A DNA stretch of 64,000 nt, taken from the NCBI GenBank assembly GCA_013350335.1, contig CM023539.1, positions 24,049,043 to 24,113,042 on the forward strand, given 5' to 3'. Shown piece after piece: positions 12,501 through 23,600 of the stretch (position 1 is the stretch's first letter; each line of letters opens with the position of its first letter). The position numbers and the translations under genes were made by a program. Source of the DNA: Chimonanthus salicifolius. Taxonomy: Eukaryota; Streptophyta; Magnoliopsida; Laurales; Calycanthaceae. Under the pieces are notes generated by a model, which did no database searches, was not told the DNA's origin, and saw only the letters and a program-made list of their open reading frames with translations.

Positions 12501-13773
12501 CAAAGGATTCACACAAACCTATAGAGTTGACTATCAGGAGACCTTCTCCCCTTTGGCCAAGATTACTTCTGTTCACATTTTGATCTCTCTTGCCACCACC
12601 AATGCATGGCCGCTTCATTAGTTGGCTGTGAAGAATGCCTTTCTTCATGGTGATTTACAGGATGAAGTTTATATGCTCCCTCCTCCGGGGTTTCTCAAAC
12701 AAGGGGAACCTCATTCAGTATGTCGACTCTGCAAAGCTCTTTATGGCCTCAAGCAATATCCACGGGCTTAGTTTGAGAAGTTCAGCAGTGCAATATTGCC
12801 TTATGTTTTCTCTCACTGCTAGACGGATCACTCTATTTTTATCTATCGTCGTCTTGCTATGGTCATGATTTTAGTCGTTTATGTGGATGATATTGTTGTC
12901 AGTGGTAATGATATGACTGTCATCTCTAAATTCAAAGAGTATCTTCACCGTGCCTTTGCAATTAAGGATCTCGGGTCTTTGCGCTACTTTCTTGGTATTG
13001 AGGTTGCACACTCTTCTCAGGGACTTACACTATCTCAACGCAAGTATGCTCTTGATCTCCTCCATGATGCTGGTTACTCTGGTTGCAAACCTGCTGACAC
13101 TCCACTTGATACAAACGCCAAGCTCTCTACTTCCGATGAAACTCCTCTTGATTCTCCTACATTTTATCAGAAGCTAGTTGGGAAATTGATTTACCACACT
13201 ATCACCCGGCCTGGTTTATTATATGTTGTTGGTGTGGTCAGCCAATCCATGCAGGCTTCCTGGAATACCCATCTTCATGTTGTCTTCCGGATCCTCCGCT
13301 ATATTAAATCTCATCCAGGATGGGGACTGTTTTTTGCCAGACAACCTTCACTGCTTGTTCCTGGTTATTCTGACACTGATTGGGCTGGCTTTCCTGATGA
13401 TAGACATTCTACCATTGGTTATTGCGTTTACTTGGGCTCCCATTTAGTCAACTGGCGTAGCAAGAAGCACTCTGTTGTTGCTCGTTCTAGTGCTGAAGCT
13501 AAGTATCGTGTCATGGCCAATACTACGGCTAAACTACTTTGGATCCGACAGTTTCTTATAGAATTGGGCTTCGCTCCTGATAATCCCCTTATTATGTTTT
13601 GTGAGAATCAAGCGGCCATCAACATTGCCTCCAATACGGTCTTCTATGAGCGGGCCAAACACATTGAGGTTGATTGTCACTTTCTTCGCCAACATATTTC
13701 TGAAGGTCGGCTTTTCACTCATCTTAAGACCTCTGATCAACTTGCCGACATTTTTACTAAGTCGGTTCCTTGA
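9578..13773 (+). pseudogene. Copia gag-pol polyprotein, degenerate
   Basis: The start is taken at ATG 9578; the same frame continues into gag through an in-frame TAG at 9662. Gag has an NYFQWS region and a zinc knuckle C-x2-C-x4-H-x4-C near 10374-10416. The protease motif near 10630 reads DSVAPDHM where DSGATDHM is usual, so the active-site Gly is lost. Integrase is recognisable only as LWHxxLGH-like (10975) and NGVAERKNR (11603) pieces, split by a SINE. RT follows (12388 on), with LVSKGFTQ, AFLHGDL and YVDDIVV (12880-12900), then RNase H (YSDTDWAG, SSAEAKYR, ENQAAI, KHIEVDCHF) ending QLADIFTKSVP. TAG stops interrupt RT near 12619 and again further on. The last 304 codons (12859-13773) are open. 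Confidence 0.93.
11198..11361 (-). mobile_element. tRNA-derived SINE inside copia integrase
   Basis: Read on the minus strand: a pol III A-box-like TAGTTCAACTGG, a B box GGTTCGAACCC, about 90 bp of unrelated body and a short A tail (the T run after 11193 on the plus strand). It is flanked by a perfect 14-bp direct repeat, GTTTCCGATATTTT, at 11184-11197 and 11362-11375, the expected product of LINE-driven insertion. A second copy of the same body lies in the XTH intron at 37389-37710. I do not know its family name. Confidence 0.92.
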
Positions 13774-13829
13774 GCTCAACTTGATTCCGTTATTAGCAAG
13801 CTGGGATTACTTGATATCTTCGAACCAGC

Positions 13830-13840
13830 TTGAGGGGGAG
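13830..13840 (+). promoter_or_regulatory. Polypurine tract
   Basis: TTGAGGGGGAG abuts the 3' LTR, the plus-strand priming site of the copia element. Confidence 0.88.
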
Positions 13841-14087
13841 TGTTGTGGGACCCGACTTAACTCGGGACCCATCTCTAGACCGACAGTGTCTAAGTTCAGT
13901 GTATTTTACATATTCAACTTGTAATTAGATTCCAATGATTGTTTTTCCTTTTTGCCATCGTGATTGGCTCCCTTTTATCTATTTAATCATATACAAAGCT
14001 ATACAGAATATACAACACAGAAAGAAAAGAATTCTTGTCCACCTTCTCCTCTTTTTATTTTCTTATTTTTCATTCTATTAACCTACG
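13841..14087 (+). repeat. 3' LTR of the copia element
   Basis: About 247 bp beginning TGTTGTGGGACCCG. It differs from the 5' LTR by several small indels and scattered substitutions and is followed by the CCTTG target duplication. Confidence 0.93.
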
Positions 14088-14092
14088 CCTTG

Positions 14093-15423
14093 TTCTGAAT
14101 CTTGCAATTTCAATCGAACCACATGCATCACCTAACTCTGCGATTCAGCATGCTTGGCCTTTGTTGCTAACATCACAGTTGCTGTCACCACAATCCACCA
14201 TACTAATCCGATTGGCCAGATTCATTACATGGCTATGGATTTGTTTATGCATGGCCCATTATGCCTTGTCTGATATTGTATGCCATCATTGCAATGATGA
14301 ATTGTTTGTGGGTTAATTTGAGTCATCTGTTTCTTTGGATCTGAGCATTGTAGATCAGTTTAGATCTTCTGGTGAAAGCTTTGATCTTGGATTACTGTAT
14401 CAACTTTGTCTCTGTCTACTCCATTCGAATTTTTTCTGCCTTTGGATTTGTCTACATTTGTTCTAATTGTGGTTCTAGCAGTCGAGATCATCTAGATCTC
14501 AAAGGATTTCTGTCTGTCTGCATTTGCATCTTCATTGATCAACAACTATGGCACATTGATCCTGTCTCTACCCGCATGTTTGCTCCTCTATTAGATCTGC
14601 CATTGGTTATTACTATTCAAGATGCACTATCCACCTTTTGGTTATCCAATTAAACAAATTCAAAGTCAAGCTATTGGCTTACTTGAGTTTGAAGGGGTTT
14701 TTTTTTTCATTTTTTTGTTGTGTGTTTTTCCTCGTGCTATTTTAAATTTCTGGTTCGATAGCCAGAAGGTTGATGGCAATTATGTTCACGGGCCGAGTTC
14801 GTGCCGGGCTTTGTCAATAAAAGTTGCAGCCCATTTTGCTCTACAAAAGCCCAAACCCGCCATTTAAAGCTGGTTTATTTTGCACCTGGCACCATTTTTT
14901 ATTTTTTATTTTTTTAATTTGTGTTTTGTATCTTGAAAATTTAACTGTATTGATTGAAAGTATACTAAAATACCTCCCACCAATTAAAATTTAAGTCCAA
15001 AAATCAATTTTTAGTTTCTTCATCTTGATAGTCAAAGTTGACGGATGTCATTGAAATGATAACACTTGGTGATTTTGACTGTTAAAGATCAAGTGGCTAA
15101 AATTTGATTTTTGAGTTGTGGTTGGCTTTTGAGTATTCTTTCAATCTGTACGGTTATATTTTTCAATTTATAAACTAAAAATAAAAAATATATCAAAGTT
15201 TAGGCCTGAGCCTGGCCTGTCGCACAAAAAATCTTGTTCAAGCTCGTTTATATAAGTCAGGTTCGGGCCGGTTTCGGACAAATGAGCATCCCTAATGGCA
15301 ATGATGATAATGATATTCAAATTTCTGGTTTAACAGAATCAGGGTGTTGGTGAAGCACAGTTTTCTGGGCATAAGTTTTTGTGATGGGTACTTAACACAT
15401 GTATGATTTCTTTCTATTTTTAG
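14093..15423 (+). other. Putative intron sequence after the copia insertion
   Basis: No gene seen. Pyrimidine-rich and AT-rich DNA with short compositional frames. It ends in a polypyrimidine tract and TTTTTAG at the acceptor before 15424. Confidence 0.4.
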
Positions 15424-15545
15424 ATTTTGATAGTCAAGATCATGGTGAAGGCCAACTGAAACCTAATGATGTGGAAATTGTGGGTGCCCGTGAAGTTGTT
15501 GAGGGTGAGGATGATGAAGACGAGGAGGAATTATTAGATGACTAT
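15424..15545 (+). CDS. Acidic exon-like block of the unidentified gene
   Basis: TTTTTAG precedes it and the strong donor GTAAGT follows. It is read in phase with the 7091-7292 block through a codon split as G|AT. The product is strongly acidic: a VEGEDDEDEEELLDDY run follows a short hydrophilic stretch. The exon ends in phase 0. Function unknown; the acidic run alone is not diagnostic. Confidence 0.45.
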
Positions 15546-15798
15546 GTAAGTAAACATCTGATGTTTCTGTGTCAGTGGGAAAAAATGTTGGTAGGCTGCG
15601 AACTCCTGTTAGAATCTTATGAGACCGTGTGGAGTGGGTCTCCAACTGTGGCATCCATCAGGAGTCTGCAGACTACGAAAATCTTCTACCAGAATAAGCT
15701 TCAACTTAAATTTTTGAAGTTTACTGTTGTTGTGACGTTTATTCAATTATGATTCATGCTTTGTGATTTCAACATTTTATCATGTACCTCATTTGTAG

Positions 15799-16110
15799 GC
15801 TGATGGAGAGGCTGATGGAGATGACACTTTTCCTCTGCAAACCAGTTCTTGTATCCTTTTATTCATCTCTGGAGTAGTCAAGTAAGGTACCATGATACTT
15901 GCTTATATCTCAACTTCATGTCTAACATGATACCAGTGCATATAACATGACAAAAATATTGGTATCTAGGATACTTGTAGAATATTTACTTAATCAAAAT
16001 CCTCTCCAGAGAATGCCATTTTGTTACCAAAAGAATATAAAGAGGAACAAGCAAGGAAATTGATTGGATTTCACACTTCTGAGAGAAGTTGGACACATGA
16101 GTAGGTTGTA
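15799..16110 (+). other. Possible further exons of the same gene
   Basis: From 15799, after TTTGTAG, the reading ADGEADGDD continues the acidic theme in phase 0, but no good donor follows. From about 16016 a frame reads LLPKEYKEEQARKLIGF and then meets a stop. Splice sites between these pieces are weak, so I cannot build a consistent model. They may be relics. Confidence 0.22.
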
Positions 16111-16119
16111 CTAACTGCC

Positions 16120-16320
16120 ATGGTGACAAATACCGTTCTTAGGATAATAACGGCAACCGTTAATAACGGAATATTTTCAATTTCTCGGATTTTTATAGGG
16201 ATTTTAATGGGAAAATCTCACAGAAAATATAAATATTTAAAAAATAATAAAAATAAATATAATAAATAAATAATTCTCATCTTACATTTCTTAAGTAAAA
16301 AAAATATCATATAAATCTAT
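16120..16320 (+). repeat. Dispersed AT-rich repeat, copy 1
   Basis: Shares with 41336-41530 the order: gttat/ataac block, 'ttaat' spacer, 'atattttcaa', 'ctcggattttt', 'aaaatctca' and 'aataaataaataat'. Same orientation in both places. Family unknown. Confidence 0.45.
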
Positions 16321-16499
16321 ATGAGTTCATTGTTAACTATCATAACATAGTCATTCAATATTAAAATAACATTGAAAAACACAAACATCCACCAAGAAAG
16401 CCTAATTTAAAATTTCAAACCTTCAATTAACAAACCACCAAAAGTTTAATAGTATCATTAAAGTCAACAAATATGATAAATAACATCCAATGTCAATAA

Positions 16500-17210
16500 A
16501 GTCATCATTATACTAAGAAATCCAAATTATGTACGCCATCAAGGTCTTCAAGAGAAAGTGGAGTGTCATCTTCATCATAATCACTAGAATATTGATTTTT
16601 TTCATTTTCTTCATTCAAATCATCAAATGGATTAATATCAAGTAAAATGGCCTTTGAATCCTTAAACAATTTCTCCTCTGAAGTCTTTTTCATAAGCAAA
16701 TTCACTTTCATAGACCAAATCATTTGCTTCAAAATCGATCCAAGTGCGTGTGTATGGTTGACTCAGGATTTTTATTGCAATGGACTTCAAATTTGGAATT
16801 GAAGTTCCACATAAGTCTTATCAAAGCCCTAAGTAATTAAAACAATTAGATACACCTTACAAGATACAATTAATATAAATTATAAAAGTACTAAATCAAA
16901 ATTAAATTAGAAAAACAAATGAAAAGAAACTTACTAGGATGAGATGTTTGCATCATTTCATTTGACATCGCTCCTCCAAATTTTTTTGGTTCTCTAGCAT
17001 GATAAAGAGAGAACTCTCTAAATGTTTCTCTCAACTCTCTCCTTGGTGTCATTTTTCTGATAACTTTATCAAGGTCATCTCTGATTTCTGAATTTGAACT
17101 TATAATGTTCTAATAAAATAACTTAGGATGTAAAAATGTAACAACAGCATGTAAAGGACTGCAAAAAAAAAAATTCCAATGCTCATCTATTATATGCTCA
17201 AAATTTCCAT
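16500..17210 (-). pseudogene. hAT-like transposase C-terminal remnant
   Basis: Minus-strand frames give LHAVVTFLHPKLFY near 17130, FREFSLYHAREPKKFGGAM near 17000, and a final acidic part with NPFDDLNEE and DTPLSLEDLDG (16508-16732). The order and spacing resemble the C-terminal half of plant hAT transposases, where a chloroplast-like AEWW block and a 'NDLVYV' segment precede an acidic tail. Several frames and apparent gaps are needed, and the diagnostic ERNWS block is not visible, so the assignment is tentative. Confidence 0.4.
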
Positions 17211-17514
17211 GCATTTATCTTGATCATCATGATTTGGATAGAAACTTCTAATGGCTTCTATTGCACAATTAAGTCATTCATACAAGTAACCCATTGTGGA
17301 CCCATCACCATCTACCATTCTCTATATTTTAACAAGAGGTTCATGGACGATTTCATTTGCTTAGATTATGATTCCCTGTTTGGATGTCTGAGTTCCCTTT
17401 GGCAGGAATTAGATTCCAATAGGGATGGTCTCAATGTGGGTGTCGCCTCCTGTAAACCCAGATGAGAGCAACTAAAAATGCTCTCTTCAATGTTTTTTTG
17501 TCTTCTCTCAATTC

Positions 17515-17790
17515 ATGTTGGCATCATTTCTACCTTGGAACACTATCCTCATGACAAGCGAGACAGAATTTCCTATACCAGAGGCAGATCCCACTGGAGC
17601 AAATATCTCGCAAGACTATTTGCAGCAGGTCTTTGACAGTTTTCCATTTCCAAAAGAGAGTGACTCTTGTACAGACAATGTGGCCCAAGAGGCAGATGCA
17701 AGTGATGTTGAATATCAGATATATGAGCAAGATAGTGATGATGATAACGACTACTATGACTATGCCAATGATGATGATGATGCTTTCTGA
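17515..17790 (+). CDS. Open frame with acidic C-terminal tail, possible last exon
   Basis: A 91-codon frame whose last half is acidic and ends YDYANDDDDAF before a stop at 17788-17790. Codon use looks non-random and the acidic content echoes the exon at 15424-15545, so it may be the last exon of the same gene, with an acceptor at one of the AG sites near 17556-17566. I cannot connect it in phase with confidence, and I do not recognise the family. Confidence 0.3.
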   Translation: MLASFLPWNTILMTSETEFPIPEADPTGANISQDYLQQVFDSFPFPKESDSCTDNVAQEADASDVEYQIYEQDSDDDNDYYDYANDDDDAF

Positions 17791-18433
17791 CAACGCGACG
17801 CATTGCAGCTACCTTACAGAGAGAACATATTCTATTTTTTGCCTCAGTCAAGATGATAGCACCATTTGCAAAAGGCATGTTAAGTCGATCCGATTTCACC
17901 TCTGCAGCCAAAACAACATTTTGAATGAATATTTAGGTAATAATATTGCATGAGATATAACTCAATTCTACCATTTGAATTAAAGGTATTTATCACTTGT
18001 TTTATTTTTACATTTTTGTAGTTTCTATTATTTACTACATTTCTATGATATTTTTGTAGTATTTATTAATTATGTATTATATGAGATCTCGGGAATCCAG
18101 CTTTCTAATTAATTTGACGTTCATTTTGTAGAGGAGAATGCCCTACTTATAAATTAGGAAATATTTGTGTCCGAATATAAATCCAACACTTATAAATGGA
18201 TTCAGGTTTCAATCATATATTTATGATTTCAAATCCAAATCTGACTATGACTCAAATTCAAAATTATTAAGTGGATGCAAATTTTAGTTTTACTTCAATC
18301 TTAGTTAGTCCAATCTGTTTACATCTTTAATTGGACTGATAGGTATCTGTCAACCGAAATAGTGAAAGAAAAAGAAATTTATCTGGTGAGATAGATGGTC
18401 CTCTCCATTTTGGGAAATTATTATTAGTAGTAG
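17791..18433. other. No gene seen
   Basis: AT-rich DNA without recognisable coding or structured repeats up to the solo LTR. Confidence 0.4.
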
Positions 18434-18633
18434 TGTTGAATTAGGAAAGAGAGCTTGAGTGGGACTCGTGTCCCAAACCTATTAGAACTCTTCCTTGTGC
18501 CTTTCCTATAAATGTATCACTGATGTAATTGGAATTTGTGTTGTGAATAATAATCTTAGTCTCTCTCGTGGTTATTTTATCCCTAATGGGTTTTCCATGT
18601 AAATCCTCTCTTATGGTGATACGAGTTTCTACA
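18434..18633 (+). repeat. Solo LTR, copia type
   Basis: Exactly 200 bp, starts TGTTGAATTAGG and ends TTTCTACA, with a TATA-like 'cctataaatg' near 18506 and an AATAAT-containing R region. AGTAG occurs directly before (18429-18433) and directly after (18634-18638), a perfect 5-bp target duplication. There is no internal sequence, so two LTRs recombined to leave one. Confidence 0.92.
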
Positions 18634-19032
18634 AGTAGTATTATTATTATTGCCTCATTCCTATTAAGGATATCTTCTTGTTCTATTATTTTCAGTGGTT
18701 AATAACTAAATAGACTGTAAGCTGACCTCTAGCTGATACATGTTTTACCACTTCAATTCAGATATAACCCATAGATTTTTACTAATTTTACCAATTTTAC
18801 CCTGGTGACATCCTCACACAGTCCAATTCAAAGATTGCCAAAGTGATCGAATTTGAATACAAGGGAAAATCTAGGGAAGGAATAATCAAAAGGCTTTGGC
18901 CTAGAACCAAGTATGTTGATGTTATTGTTATTGTTATGGATCGATGGCTCAGTATATTCCAACACTAGAATTTTACTATGGTGGGCAGGAAAAGAGAGCA
19001 GCAGCGTCGGCTGAGATAGACAGTCAGTTGAG

Positions 19033-19220
19033 AAGAGGGACTGCTATGAAGAGAGTGGAAAATGAAAGAGGGAAGAGGGGCTGCTGCGATCACAAACGAG
19101 AGAGAGGAGGGACTGCTGTGATTTTAAATGAGAGGGAAAAGAGGGACTGCTGTTGCATGTGAACTAAAGGGAAATGGGAGAAAAGGACGCATACGAATGA
19201 GAGAGAAGGGATTGCTGCGT
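19033..19220 (+). repeat. Degenerate minisatellite, AGGGACTGCTG core
   Basis: A core close to GAGGGACTGCTG recurs at about 19035, 19075, 19107, 19143 and 19203, separated by 30-60 bp of purine-rich DNA (GAGAGAG/GAAAGAG). Confidence 0.6.
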
Positions 19221-19339
19221 ATGAGGGAGGGATTGAATAGAGAGGAGCTAGAGAAGGAAGTAGCCGTTGGGAAAGGAAAACAAAAACATTGGTAAAGAGT
19301 AAAGAGAGAAGTGGGAGCAAAGAATAACGAGGCAAAACT

Positions 19340-20610
19340 GGAATTCCACTTAAATTCAGTGTAATTTGATAATAACCGTCAGTTCAAATATCACTTCTGG
19401 TGCAATTTGATAAAACCATCGGTGCAAAAATCACTTCCCATTTTTTGGTACATACTAAATCGGCCAAGCATGGCATTTATCTGCCGATTTGGCCGTTTAA
19501 TGGCCTATCTCGTATTGGGTTGTAACGTCCATTAGGATTATGATGTCAGCTTTATCTAATTTTTCCTTTTTTAAAAATATTGTCGTTTCAACCATTTTTC
19601 TATTTAAATTTTGCATTGAGTATGATTTTAATAAAATTTAAAAGTAAGTTTTTCATGTTAAAGATATTTATCTTCCAACCCCATTTCTCCTTTATATTTG
19701 ACCATTTTGAGTCATTTTTATAAAAAAATATGATTTTGTTTGGAAGATAATTTGGATTTCAGAGTTTTTTGTGAGAATAATTTAATGAACTGATATTGAG
19801 TATTAATCAAATTAAATGAAGATGCTTTAATGCGATGGATATAATATGAGGAGTATTTGTGGTAATTTTTTTAAAAATTTCATGAAATCTGGATTTTCTA
19901 AGAGAATTTCATTTTGGGTTTTCTTGTGGAAGAAGATAATGAAATGATATACAAATGTTAATAGAATTAAATGAAAAACCATTAACGTTATAGTTTGTAG
20001 AGCATTTGTTTGACTTTTCTAATTTTGCAATAATTTCATGAAATTAAAGATTTTTTTATGAAAAATTCATAAATTGTAATAGAAGATACATGTGAGTATG
20101 GAACATTAGAGAACATGAATTTTATATTTTCTCATATTGATGATGACTTTTCTATTTTCTAAAATTTAAAATAATTTTCAATTGTTTAAAATATATTTTA
20201 TTTATATTGAAATTTTGACTCTCAAATATCTAATACTTTATGAAAGTGACTTTTTTTTAACTAAGATACACTCAACTGATTTTTCTATCTCTGTTTTTCT
20301 ATTATTTTTATGTTTTTTTCTAAAAACAAATAGAAGAGAGTGTGTATTGGTTGTAGTGGCCAATAAGTTTAGTACCTACGATACACTGTATGAGAGTGTG
20401 TATTGAATTTTCTCAATTCCCATTTAAATAAATAAAAACTAACATTTAAAATAACCTATATGTAAAGGTCATTTGGCTGGGTGAATTCATTGGAAATTTA
20501 AGGATTGTACTGATTTTTGGAAAATTCACGAAAAAAGATCATTTGGCTCTGCAAAAATGGTTGTGCATTCTCCATCGGCTTAATGTCTAAGTAAGATATC
20601 TTAAAAATAC
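19340..20610. other. AT-rich spacer
   Basis: No gene seen. At 19345-19440 a short phrase around 'aatttgata' and 'atcactt' is repeated about twice. The remainder is featureless up to the gypsy LTR. Confidence 0.4.
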
Positions 20611-23600
20611 TGTCACACACTGAACCCCAATGTGGGCTCTGGACGTGACTAATTTTTTTAATATTTAATTCAAATCCATATACTATAGGTCCATGGACTT
20701 CTAATGAATCCACAAGCACAAGTGAACTCTGGGTACAATCCATTACCCTGAGAGTTAGACTTAGATACCATGACTTTGAGAGGATCTTTTCACCTACAAA
20801 CTGAATTAACCAGTGATAAATTTGTCAGAGTTGGGAAAAGCATTGAAAGAGCTTTTAAGAATGCACAAGAACACTCAAATCCGAGCTCCAAAGCTTAAGA
20901 TATGGTCATTTTAGTAAAATCCTACTTGCTGTGAATAGTGCCCACAACATGTCGCCAACGGCGACCTGTCTACAAGAACAAAACTTTATATTTTTCAGTT
21001 TACTCCAAGATCGATCGATCAGTCAGTGGCACTCTATCACCAATGCCCTTGGCAACTTGTCGCCAATGGCGACATGTTGCTAGTGCCAGGAAAATGCTAT
21101 CAAGGCAAATCCTACACATTTTTTTTCCCTTGATTTGCCCACTCAAAATTCAAAATATATACCCTAACTCCTAAATTCTCATTCCAACACCTAGGTATGG
21201 ATATTTATGACTTGTACACAGGAGTTTTTAATTCAAAATGGGTATGAAGTCCAAAATTTTCAAGCTTACAAACCTAAGTCAACCAAATTTCCAAAATGCG
21301 TTTTGATTCCTGGGTTTGACACCCAAAACTAAAATAGACATCATGTTCCATTCAAACACACAAAGCACTATATATCACATATATGACTTGTATAAGAGGA
21401 TTCTAAGGCATAAGTGGCTCTAAAATCCAAAATACATATCATTCCAAAACAAACCAAAATAACTTAGAAACCAGCTATTCTAAGTTCTAAAGTCAACACC
21501 TTCTTCTGGATTCAACTTCCAAATCACCATGGAGGGATCCTCAACTTCCTCTTCCAGTCCATGTCCTACATTGTAAGGGATGTGAGCTCCTATCTCAGTG
21601 AAGAGAACTGAAAGTAACAAGTCCCTCTAAATTCTCATAATATCAAATTTACAATGTAGTATACAAGGGAAAAACACTTAGAATTTATGGCATACCTTAC
21701 CATAGGTTCTTTTCTTTCCACTAACACACATACACACACCCATACTCACACATACATATGTAAACCCTCCCATGTATACTCACAAATGCATATGTAACCC
21801 ATACATGCATTCTCATGTTTGCCCATGCAAATTCACACATGCACTTTACCTTCTTCTCATGTATTCACAATATTAATAACGCAATGTATGTTTAACAAAA
21901 TGCTAAAAAAATATCCATATTTACCATTTATTATGGTCTTTCTATTTGCAAGGTTTCAACGAACCCTTACACTACACTAGGGTAGCCCACTCAACCTCGT
22001 TGAGATATTTAACTCAACTTCAACTGTACAGGTCCAGGGTATTCCACTCAATCATGTCGAGGAATCTCAATCATCATTGAATGCATTAAGTCTCAACACG
22101 GAAATAATGCAGCCTCTTGCAAAAGCTCAACCAGACGTACAAGTGTGTGCGTGTATACAATAACACATGTGTTGAGCACTGAAAATTACCATTTTTACTC
22201 TTTAATTTTGGATTAGTTAGCCTTTGATTTGTGAATATTAGATGTGTTTAATAGAATTTTCAAGTTTTGCAGTATATTTGTGAGAATAAAAGAAAAAGGA
22301 ATTAAAATGGAGAAAAGTGGGGCTATAGTCCTATTTTTGGAAAGTTTATAATTTTTACCACCTAATTTGATATGGAATTATTGTAAATTATTATAACTCA
22401 GATCCAGATATGAGAGTTTGAATTATAATCATATTTAAAGGTGGTAGAAATTTATAAACACACAAATGGACTCACTGTTCGAATCTGAAGCCTGAAAACA
22501 AAGTCTGCAATTGGAAGCCAATGACCGAAAATCGACCAATATTTCGGGCCAGATAAAAGTTCAAATATGGGATCCAAGTCCAAAAGATCAAGTGGGACCA
22601 GTGAATTTCGTTTGAATGATGGTGTCTTATCTGCAAAATTCGGCATTTGAAAAAGACAGTGAAATTAGGTAAAAGATAGTGGATTTGAATAAAAGACAGG
22701 GATAATGATAAAAGAGTTTGAATCCAAGGAGAGATAAGAAAGAAATATAAAAAAGAGAGGGATAAGGAGGAACAAAGATAAGGAGATGAAGGAGTTAGCC
22801 AATCTCAACAGAGAGAAATTTTGAATTTGAATGGCTCCCTTATCTCGGCTGAATTTGAAGGGTCCCTTATCTCATCTCTTCTCACTCCTATAAATTGATA
22901 GCTTTGGGTCCATTGAAAGTGGAACCGGGCAAGACATCGAAGGGACTGAAATTGGACGACCAAAAGACAGAAGAGAAAAATAAATAATTTCTTGTAACTT
23001 ATTTTATTTTTTTAATTTTTATGTCAAGTCCAAAAGAATTGTATTTCATTTCCAATTTTTTAATAAAAAAAATCATGGCAGTTGTTTAGATTTATGATAA
23101 TCCTAGTTATTAAAATATTTAATAGTGATGATTTGTATTCTATTTTTAATTCTTATTATGAACTTTATGTAAAAAAATTATTTTTAGAACTTCTTTTAAG
23201 GAAAGTAGAACCCCTATTAGGATCAGTAGGACTTGCCGTCTTTCCACTCTAACGTTCTTATCAAGAATAGTTGTTTTAGATTTGGAGAAACACAAGTTTA
23301 AAACCCGCCCAAGCCTAAGGCTTGAATTGAAAAAAATCTGATTTAATGGATAACATAAAAATTCTAATTAGAATTTTAATAGAAAATAAATGTAAATTAT
23401 ATTTTATAACTTTAGAACATTTCATAGTCTAGGCAGTGATTTTATTATTTTTAAATAGGATAATATGCCGCGTCGATGTTTGACCCGATTCCATTGTAGA
23501 TTATGTATAAAAATTTATTTATTCTTGATTTATTCTTCTTTTTCTCAAAAATTCATCGAAACAATTTATTGTTCTAAATTAAGATTATAACTAAATGTTT

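Larger units (their letters stand above)
8452..14087 (+). mobile_element. Complete, inactive Ty1/copia LTR retrotransposon
   Basis: The element is 5.6 kb with two diverged but alignable LTRs (8452-8708 and 13841-14087), a primer-binding site after the first, a polypurine tract before the second, and pol domains in copia order (gag, protease, integrase, RT, RNase H). CCTTG is present immediately outside both ends (8447-8451 and 14088-14092). The LTRs begin TGTTGTG; the final CA has mutated in both. Many stops, a damaged integrase and a SINE inserted at 11198-11361 make it non-autonomous and old. Confidence 0.95.
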
